NCBI GenBank assembly: GCA_001399705.1
Contig: LJCR01000205.1
Span: 1-5,290 of the forward strand
Direction of reading: 5' to 3'
Length of the DNA: 5,290 nucleotides
DNA from: Kouleothrix aurantiaca
Lineage (GTDB): Bacteria; Chloroflexota; Chloroflexia; Chloroflexales; Roseiflexaceae
Part shown: positions 1 to 4,187 of the stretch, piece by piece
How the letters are laid out: every line of letters starts with the position of its first letter
How positions within the stretch are numbered: position 1 is the stretch's first letter
Position numbers and translations under genes: made by a program
The notes under the pieces: model-generated
Databases searched by the model: none
What the model was told of the DNA's origin: nothing
Seen by the model: only the letters and a program-made list of their open reading frames with translations

Positions 1-31
1 ACGTCACAAAGTCATCGAAATCGGTTATCAT
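1..31 (-). CDS. 5' end of a probable IS transposase gene (partial, runs off left edge)
   Basis: Only the first ten codons are in the window. Read on the minus strand from the ATG at 31-29 they encode MITDFDDFVT, continuing past base 1. The start is well supported: GGAGG (complement of 38-42) lies 6 nt upstream, and a TTGACA -35 box lies further upstream. Short N-termini of the type 'xITDFxxF' are familiar from IS4/IS5-like DDE transposases, so I infer a transposase; ten residues cannot prove it. The context fits: the neighbouring TPR gene begins abruptly about 100 bp away inside a repeat unit, as expected if a mobile element had inserted there. The leader has inverted repeats that could mask the ribosome site, a feature known from other insertion sequences. 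An in-frame GTG directly precedes the ATG, but the SD spacing favours the ATG. Confidence 0.45.
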   Translation of the reverse strand, partial: MITDFDDFVT

Positions 32-37
32 CACAAT

Positions 38-91
38 CCTCCAGGTGTGAAAGAGCTGACCGTCAGAGAGTCTCTCTGTAGCACCTGGAGG
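38..91 (-). repeat. Inverted repeat in the leader, able to mask the transposase ribosome site
   Basis: CCTCCAGGTG at 38-47 and CACCTGGAGG at 82-91 are perfect 10-bp reverse complements separated by 34 nt. On minus-strand RNA the inner arm (complement of 38-47) contains the GGAGG ribosome site of the gene starting at 31, and the outer arm would pair with it. Two smaller inverted repeats lie inside the loop: CTGAC/GTCAG (56-60/62-66) and CAGAGAG/CTCTCTG (64-70/72-78). The outer arm lies in the promoter spacer, so transcripts from that promoter should lack it. Only read-through RNA from outside should fold and hide the ribosome site. Confidence 0.6.
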
Positions 92-103
92 CTCGAATGT
101 CAA
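75..103 (-). promoter_or_regulatory. Candidate promoter of the left-edge gene
   Basis: On the minus strand TTGACA (complement of 98-103) is a perfect -35 box. A 17-nt spacer (97-81) separates it from TACAGA (80-75), a poor -10 matching TATAAT at three of six positions. Transcription would start near base 68, leaving a leader of about 37 nt before the ATG at 31. The weak -10 is compatible with the low expression usual for transposases. The call rests on the -35, the spacing and the position upstream of a clear SD and start. Confidence 0.4.
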
Positions 104-135
104 ACCATTTTAACTAGCACATCGCCCTAGTAGCG

Positions 136-1017
136 ATGCTGATGACCAACCTCGCGGTGGCACTAAAGGCACAGGGAGCGTATGCTGAGGCTCGCCCGCT
201 CTACGAACGTGCTCTGGCGATCCGCGAACAAGCGCTAGGGCCAGACCACCCCGATACCGCGATGAGCCTCAATAACCTCGCCGCGCTGCTAAAGGCACAG
301 GGAGCGTATGCTGAGGCTCGCCCGCTCTACGAACGTGCTCTGGCGATCCGCGAACAAGCGCTAGGGCCAGACCACCCCGATACTGCGAGAAGCCTGAATA
401 ATCTGGCGGCAGTGCTAAAGGCACAGGGAGCGTATACCGAGGCCCGCCCGCTCTACGAACGTGCTCTAGCGATCCGCGAGCAGGTACTGAGATCGGACCA
501 CCCTGACCTCGCGAGGAGCCTGAACAATCTGGCGGCAGTGCTAAAGGCACAGGGAGTGTACGCTGAGGCTCGCCCGCTCTACGAACGTGCTCTGGCGATC
601 CGCGAACAAGTGCTAGGGCCAGACCACCCTAACACCGCTACCAGCTTGCACAACCTAGCCGCGCTGCTAGACAGTCAGGCGGCGTACGCCGAGGCCCGCC
701 CACTCTACGAACGCGCCCTGGTGATCCGCGAGCGGGTGCTGGGGCCGGATCACCCTACTACTGCACATAGCCTGAATAACCTCGCTGCGCTGCTAGCCGC
801 GCAAGGGGCGTATGCAGACGCTCGCCTCCTCCTCGAACGTGCTCTGGCGATCCGTGAGCGAACGCTAGGACCAGACCATCCCAAAACGGCCCTCAGCCTG
901 CACAACCTAGCTGTGCTGCTAGACAATCAGGGGGCGTATGCGGAGGCTTGCCCACTCTACGAACGCGCCCTGGTGATCCGTGAGCGAGTGCTGGGGCCGG
1001 AGCATCCTGATACTCGT
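136..1017 (+). repeat. Seven 126-bp tandem repeats encoding the TPR units
   Basis: The period is 126 nt (42 codons). The first two copies share a perfectly identical 95-nt block (163-257 and 289-383, including silent positions), while the later copies (from about 640) diverge at many silent sites. This implies recent duplication or gene conversion at the 5' end of the surviving array and an older 3' end. The array could expand or contract by recombination. Confidence 0.9.
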
Positions 1018-1074
1018 GCCACGCAAGCAGCGCTTATGGCTCTCGATGACCACCTGCACGACAGTCAGGCGTGA
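136..1074 (+). CDS. TPR-repeat protein, kinesin-light-chain type, probably 5'-truncated
   Basis: The 312 residues are seven tandem units of exactly 42 residues plus an 18-residue tail. Each unit follows NLAxLLxxQGAYAEARPLYER, ALAIRExxLGPDHPxTA, the double-helix TPR_10/TPR_12 pattern. Such arrays form a superhelical protein-binding surface; in bacteria they are often the C-terminal sensor or partner-binding half of larger signalling proteins (NB-ARC ATPases, CHAT proteases). No catalytic domain, signal peptide or membrane segment is present. The first unit is cut: homology to the other units begins only around base 130-136, an in-frame TAG sits at 115-117, and no ribosome site precedes the ATGs at 136 or 142. 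This suggests the 3' remnant of a longer gene truncated by the element on the left. It may be untranslated. The repeat identity is certain; partner and function are unknown. Confidence 0.8.
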   Translation: MLMTNLAVALKAQGAYAEARPLYERALAIREQALGPDHPDTAMSLNNLAALLKAQGAYAEARPLYERALAIREQALGPDHPDTARSLNNLAAVLKAQGAYTEARPLYERALAIREQVLRSDHPDLARSLNNLAAVLKAQGVYAEARPLYERALAIREQVLGPDHPNTATSLHNLAALLDSQAAYAEARPLYERALVIRERVLGPDHPTTAHSLNNLAALLAAQGAYADARLLLERALAIRERTLGPDHPKTALSLHNLAVLLDNQGAYAEACPLYERALVIRERVLGPEHPDTRATQAALMALDDHLHDSQA

Positions 1075-1306
1075 GTTGGCCCGATCGGGCGACGCGACTG
1101 GATTCTGACCAACCTGTTCCCATGCGATCCCATGGTTCAACCAGCCCCTGGTATCGCCCAAAATCTCGCGAGAGAAAACCGAAAAAAGCAGCTTGACAGG
1201 GGTGCGCCACAAACCACATTGGAGATTAGAATGCAATCTGGACTTGCTCATCAGGACTGAGAACCCTTTGCAGCTAGATTGATCCTTATATAGCTGTATA
1301 GAACCT
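1075..1306. other. Gene-poor spacer between the TPR gene and the HEPN gene
   Basis: I see no convincing gene here; the minus-strand open frames lack SD sites and recognisable motifs. It holds two perfect palindromes: 12 bp at 1079-1090 (GCCCGATCGGGC), five bases after the TPR stop codon, and 10 bp at 1164-1173 (TCTCGCGAGA). Neither has a loop or a T-tract, so neither is a clear terminator. A TTGACA occurs at 1193-1198, but the best -10 at normal spacing (CACATT, 1215-1220) is poor, and the TAGAAT at 1227-1232 is 28 nt away. A 5-bp stem AGATT/AATCT spans 1223-1240. Composition turns AT-rich towards the right end. Confidence 0.5.
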
Positions 1307-1335
1307 TTGACATCTCCACATAAGCATGATAGATT
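1307..1335 (+). promoter_or_regulatory. Sigma70-type promoter of the AbiU2-like HEPN gene
   Basis: A perfect TTGACA (1307-1312), a 17-nt spacer and TAGATT (1330-1335, four of six matches including the conserved first TA and last T) lie in an AT-rich stretch. Transcription would begin near 1342, giving a leader of about 60 nt before the ATG at 1401. No operator-like inverted repeat overlaps it. Confidence 0.55.
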
Positions 1336-1400
1336 TTTAGGAATTATTTGGTTAAGCTCCCTATAGTGAAGAGGCCCACTTGAATTTGGAGGTTGACAGC

Positions 1401-2048
1401 ATGGGCGCTGGCCAGGACAAGATCGAAGCTATCCTTGGCTACCTCTCAAACGAGCTACTGAGGGGGATGCTCTTTTTCAATATTGTCAAAAATCTTCGTA
1501 ACGCATATACCAAGCGTCAACTCACTTCCGCACGATATTTCTTTGCAGGAGCTTATGAAGCATGCTTGCGCGAGTCCTTGATCAGCTTTTCCAAGGTTGT
1601 CATGCCAAACCCGGACTCGATCTCGATCGACTACCTGCTCAACTGTGCGATCCAAACACCTCGTGCGTTTCCACGTATAACCAAGGACGATCTACAGAAA
1701 CTCGTAGCGCGTCACAGAGCACAACTTGGCGCATTTCAACCATTACTGGAAAACGTCAAAGCACAACGCGACCGGATACTAGCTCACCTCGAACGCAAGC
1801 ATATCAATGATCCTTCGGCTGTCTTTGCTGAACCTATCGATATGTCCGAGGTTGAAAAGGGCTTTTCTGTGCTGCTCCAAATCGTCAATGCCTACAAGAG
1901 GATGTTCGACAATTCTGAGCTTGTCCTTGGAGACATAGGCGAATCTATCCAAGAGGATATTGCTTACCTCGTCCAACTGATACAGGCAGTAAACAATTTA
2001 CACTTCGAGCAAATACAGGGAATGTTTCCTGATTCGGCTGAAAGTTGA
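1401..2048 (+). CDS. AbiU2-like HEPN-domain protein (putative RNase toxin or defence protein)
   Basis: The start is the ATG at 1401 because GGAGG (1388-1392) lies 8 nt upstream; a TTG at 1380 opens the same frame but lacks a good SD. The 215-residue protein is almost all helical, cytosolic and without a signal peptide. Residues 25-68 (FFNIVKNLRNAY, then ARYFFAGAYEACLRESLISF) resemble the first helices of the AbiU2-like HEPN family. Residues 121-130 (AQRDRILAHL) supply the HEPN R-x4-6-H motif as R123-x5-H129, in the 'RDxxxAHLxxK' form typical of that family. HEPN proteins with this motif are usually metal-independent RNases acting as toxins or abortive-infection effectors; AbiU2 was named from a lactococcal phage-resistance locus. 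No MNT antitoxin adjoins it. The next gene, 192 bp downstream on the same strand, also carries an HEPN-like motif. Substrate and activity are inferred. Confidence 0.7.
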   Translation: MGAGQDKIEAILGYLSNELLRGMLFFNIVKNLRNAYTKRQLTSARYFFAGAYEACLRESLISFSKVVMPNPDSISIDYLLNCAIQTPRAFPRITKDDLQKLVARHRAQLGAFQPLLENVKAQRDRILAHLERKHINDPSAVFAEPIDMSEVEKGFSVLLQIVNAYKRMFDNSELVLGDIGESIQEDIAYLVQLIQAVNNLHFEQIQGMFPDSAES

Positions 2049-2183
2049 CACACAACGCGGTCAGTAGCAACGTCGGTTTTGCTGGTGTGGACTGCACAGT
2101 GGCTGAATCCTGGCCGTTGGAAAGTGGCCCATCGAAGTCAACTCTCCCTAACTGCCTCGCAAAAGAGATACAACCCTGAACGT

Positions 2184-2211
2184 TTGAGCTACGAGCCAAG
2201 CATTGTAAATA
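2184..2211 (+). promoter_or_regulatory. Weak candidate promoter before the second HEPN-like gene
   Basis: TTGAGC (2184-2189, four of six matches to TTGACA) is 16 nt from TAAATA (2206-2211, three of six). It falls in an AT-rich patch just ahead of the ATG at 2241, and the 192-bp gap after the previous gene leaves room for separate transcription. Both boxes are poor, so co-transcription from the promoter at 1307 is equally possible. Confidence 0.25.
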
Positions 2212-2240
2212 TCCCATATCGTCAGAAGAAGAGGTATACC

Positions 2241-2957
2241 ATGGCGCCTCCAGTCATTTTTGCCAAGACTACCGTTGCTATAGATCATCAGGACAGATGG
2301 CGTCAATTAAACGATGAAGTAGGCGGCAACCCTGAGTGGCCCCCAATTGCGATCAAGGCAGCATACATGCTTGGCGTTATTCACGATACATGCGAAAGCG
2401 TCGATTGGTTGCTGAAGTTTCCCAACGTCACTGCTCCCCAGCCATGGCCCGTAACCTATCTACCAGCAGTCGGTCTGTGCCTATCGAGCATTGAATTGCT
2501 TGGCCGCTGCTTGTTGGGATATGCAGGACACGACGGCAACAAAGGCCGTAACCTGGAGGCAGGTATCAATTACCTTTTCTCAGCATCACCCAAGCACACA
2601 ACCCCTGGTGTCCTAGCTGTTACGAATTACGGAAGGTACAGCATTGATGATTTGGTCGCACTCCGTCATTTCGCAGCACACGGTCAAGCAACAACGAATC
2701 CTAATCGACGATTCCAGATCATCGATATTGAGCTTTTGGATGCGTTTCCGCAACTGATCGGTAGCGCTCTCGATAGATACTGGAACAGCTTACAAACAGA
2801 TCCCGATAGGTGCGATCTGCTGGGGAGTGCTAATGTCCTCCCCTTACGGAATACGCCTATCAGAAAGATATGGGAACTGTTTAGCTGGGACCCTGTTGCG
2901 ATGCGCTATCATTCGGTAACGGACATATTCCTTCGGTTTGACTGGCGTATTCAGTAA
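2241..2957 (+). CDS. Uncharacterised helical protein with an HEPN-like RHFAAHG motif
   Basis: The ATG at 2241 is chosen because a purine-rich SD (AGAAGAAGAGG, 2224-2234) lies 6 nt upstream; the frame is open back to a TTG at 2079, but that has no SD and its extension looks non-coding. The product is 238 residues, with no signal peptide. I do not recognise a named family. Residues 36-94 look like two long helices (IAIKAAYMLGVIHDTCESV; AVGLCLSSIELLGRCLLGYA). Residues 137-150 (DLVALRHFAAHGQA) contain R142-x4-H147-G, the shape of an HEPN active site (compare 'RNxxAHG'). The C-terminal part (160-238) is rich in aromatic and charged residues and has no motif I know. Together with the AbiU2-like gene upstream, this suggests a second HEPN-type RNase or a catalytically altered partner. 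The motif is visible; activity and partnership are inference. The hydrophobic helices are not long enough to call as membrane segments. Confidence 0.6.
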   Translation: MAPPVIFAKTTVAIDHQDRWRQLNDEVGGNPEWPPIAIKAAYMLGVIHDTCESVDWLLKFPNVTAPQPWPVTYLPAVGLCLSSIELLGRCLLGYAGHDGNKGRNLEAGINYLFSASPKHTTPGVLAVTNYGRYSIDDLVALRHFAAHGQATTNPNRRFQIIDIELLDAFPQLIGSALDRYWNSLQTDPDRCDLLGSANVLPLRNTPIRKIWELFSWDPVAMRYHSVTDIFLRFDWRIQ

Positions 2958-2997
2958 CGTTCACCACCTTTGCCAACAATTCCTGTAATGCAGTTCG

Positions 2998-3022
2998 CTC
3001 CCTCGGCGACATGCCGAAGGAG
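2998..3022. terminator. Hairpin between convergent genes, possible bidirectional terminator
   Basis: CTCC/GGAG (2998-3001/3019-3022) and TCGGC/GCCGA (3003-3007/3013-3017) form a nine-pair stem with one C-A mismatch and a 5-nt loop, GACAT. It lies between the plus-strand stop at 2957 and the minus-strand stop at 3037, where a shared terminator is expected. There is no T-tract on either side, so it is not a classical intrinsic terminator. Confidence 0.35.
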
Positions 3023-3036
3023 TCGCTGTACTCAGG

Positions 3037-3318
3037 CTATTCATACTCGCTAATCAGCGCCCAAAAGGTATCGCGTCCGAGTCGCTGCTCGCCGGCGGCG
3101 ATGATCGTATTCAGCGCGGCCCGTAGATTGGTTTCGCCCACCTCGCTCCTGGGATTAGCATAATCCTCCAGGTCGCGCACCAGCACTGCGAGAAGCTGGT
3201 TATCGCACTGCTCCAACGCCGTCGCCAGCGGTGCGGACAGCGCACCCACAGGCAGCCGCGCAATCGTGTCATCGCGCAGCGCCGCCTGGATCGCGGTCAA
3301 GGTTAGCTCTAGCTGCAT
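3037..3318 (-). CDS. Small helical protein, 93 residues, function unknown
   Basis: This is an intact minus-strand gene starting at the ATG 3318-3316. An AGGAAGGA ribosome site (complement of 3325-3332) ends 6 nt upstream and decides the start. The protein is acidic, soluble and probably all-helical: an N-terminal helix around MQLELTLTAIQAALRD, a middle segment rich in Leu and Ala (LATALEQCDNQLLAVLVRDL, residues 31-50) and a C-terminal helix ending FWALISEYE. I recognise no family and see no catalytic or metal-binding motif. It follows the frameshifted gene (stop at 3344) by 25 bp on the same strand, so it is probably the last gene of that operon. Unlike the gene before it, it is unbroken. The small size, helical build and operon position would suit a phage accessory protein, but that is a guess. 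Confidence 0.65.
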   Translation of the reverse strand: MQLELTLTAIQAALRDDTIARLPVGALSAPLATALEQCDNQLLAVLVRDLEDYANPRSEVGETNLRAALNTIIAAGEQRLGRDTFWALISEYE

Positions 3319-3343
3319 AGATGATCCTTCCTGTTCTCGTTGC

Positions 3344-3930
3344 TCAATGGCCTCGAACCTGGCGAATCAGCTCCAGGATGCGCCGAGCGGTCTCCGGCGC
3401 GAGATCGTCCAACTCCAGCCAAACGCCATGATTATCAGCAACGCGCCCCTTCACTGCGACACCGTGGAAGAGGTTGTGTTGGCCGGCGTAGAAGCGACCG
3501 CCAGCTACCGCGGCCAGTTCGCGGGCAAGCTGCTCCTCACGCTCATGCGCTGCTAGCGCCGCCCATCTGCGCCGGCGAACCTCAGCCAGCTCGACGCGGT
3601 AGGCCGGCAGCAGTCGATCGACGATCGTGCGCGCGAGCTGCGCTGGCATCCGATCGCAGACACCGACCGCTTGCGCTTACGGTCTCGATCGTCGCGATGT
3701 GCGCCCCAACCTCGCAGTCCAACCAGAAGCTCTCCTCCAGCACCAGGCGACCAGGTTCGCGCGCTCGCTCGATCGTCACCACTGCCTGTCGGCATCGGCG
3801 ACGATCTCGCCTGGTCATCATCCACATTGGCCGGCCGCATGCTCCAGGTCTCGCCAGTCTGATGCGCCAGCTCGGCGGCGAGCAGCGGCGCCAGGGCGTG
3901 CAGCATACTGCGTTGTACTCTATCGGGCAT
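3344..3930 (-). pseudogene. Frameshifted gene of about 195 residues, function unknown
   Basis: Three minus-strand frames each hold a coding-like piece that reads on from the last. Piece 1 (3930-3811) starts at an ATG with GAGGTG (complement of 3936-3941) 5 nt upstream and ends NVDDDQ. A short stretch in another frame (3808-3788) gives EIVADAD. Piece 2 (3788-3681) reads QAVVTIERAREPGRL, LEESFWLDCEVGAHIATIET. Piece 3 (3676-3344) contains VCDRMPAQLARTIVDRLLP, an Arg/Glu-rich helix, then GRFYAGQHNLFHG and WLELDDLAPETARRILELI to the stop. Joined, these give about 195 residues from one SD to one stop, 25 bp before the next gene. At least two indels are needed, near 3808 and 3670-3683, with a third near 3788. 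I do not recognise the product. Either it is a decaying gene or the assembly has indel errors. If the frames are as written, only piece 3 could be made separately, from the ATG at 3649, without an obvious SD. Confidence 0.5.
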
Positions 3931-4187
3931 ATTGACACCTCACCGCACGAAACGAAACTTTTGCTTTCTCGATCTCCCGACGCAGGCTGCACCTAGATCC
4001 AGCATTTCCGCGTGCGTCCGCGTCTTCGGGCCGGCCTTCACGCTGACCTGGCGGCTGTCGAGCGTGTAGAATTGCTTCGGCTCGGTCTCGCCGAGGTATC
4101 GAGATATAGACCTTGTGCTCCTACATTAGGGATCATTTCGTTGAGCAGCTTGCCACCCAGATTGGCCCTGCATGCCCATTCATACAT
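3920..4187 (-). pseudogene. Degenerate ORF fragments between the PAPS-reductase-like gene and the frameshifted gene
   Basis: No single frame crosses this stretch, but coding-like pieces follow one another on the minus strand. Piece 1 starts at an ATG (4187-4185) overlapping the upstream stop and reads MYEWACRANLGGKLLNEMIP, NVGAQGLYLDT to about 4095. Piece 2, in another frame, reads RYLGETEPKQFYTLDSRQ, VSVKAGPKTRTHAEMLDLG and either continues to a TGA at 3942-3940 or shifts again to LRREIEKAKVSFRAV, which ends at a TAG (3922-3920) inside the next gene. I do not recognise the product. It may be a separate small gene of 80-90 residues or the displaced C-terminus of the PAPS-reductase-like protein, whose last residues (SARPSRARAPLPCDV) look like out-of-frame sequence. 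No SD precedes 4187, which favours the second reading. Confidence 0.4.

Noticed and set aside
1..130. Plus-strand open frame (2-130) as the end of an upstream gene
   Set aside because: Its translation has no recognisable features, whereas the minus strand has a -35 box, a GGAGG and an ATG in proper order.
269..550. Minus-strand open frame of 93 codons (and similar frames) inside the TPR array
   Set aside because: It is the periodic antisense shadow of the 126-bp repeats, which carry no stop codon in that frame; no SD or independent coding signal.
1079..1090. 12-bp palindrome after the TPR stop codon as a terminator
   Set aside because: Perfect palindrome without a loop and without a following T-run; more likely chance or a protein-binding site.
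1193..1245. TTGACA followed by GATTAGAATGCAATCTGGAC, which recalls a CRISPR leader and one repeat
   Set aside because: There is one copy only: no second copy and no regular spacing within the window. The likeness is an impression I cannot test here.
919..1251. Minus-strand open frames overlapping the TPR 3' end and spacer
   Set aside because: No SD at either possible start, no recognisable motif, and half of one is antisense to the clear TPR gene.
2079..2240. N-terminal extension of the second HEPN-like protein from a TTG at 2079
   Set aside because: No SD at the TTG, while the ATG at 2241 has a strong purine-rich SD 6 nt upstream; the extension has no coding character.
3340..3996. Long plus-strand open frames across 3266-3996, including one of 218 codons
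   Set aside because: Arg-, Ala- and Ser-rich translations typical of antisense frames in GC-rich DNA; no SD. The minus-strand pieces are far more protein-like.
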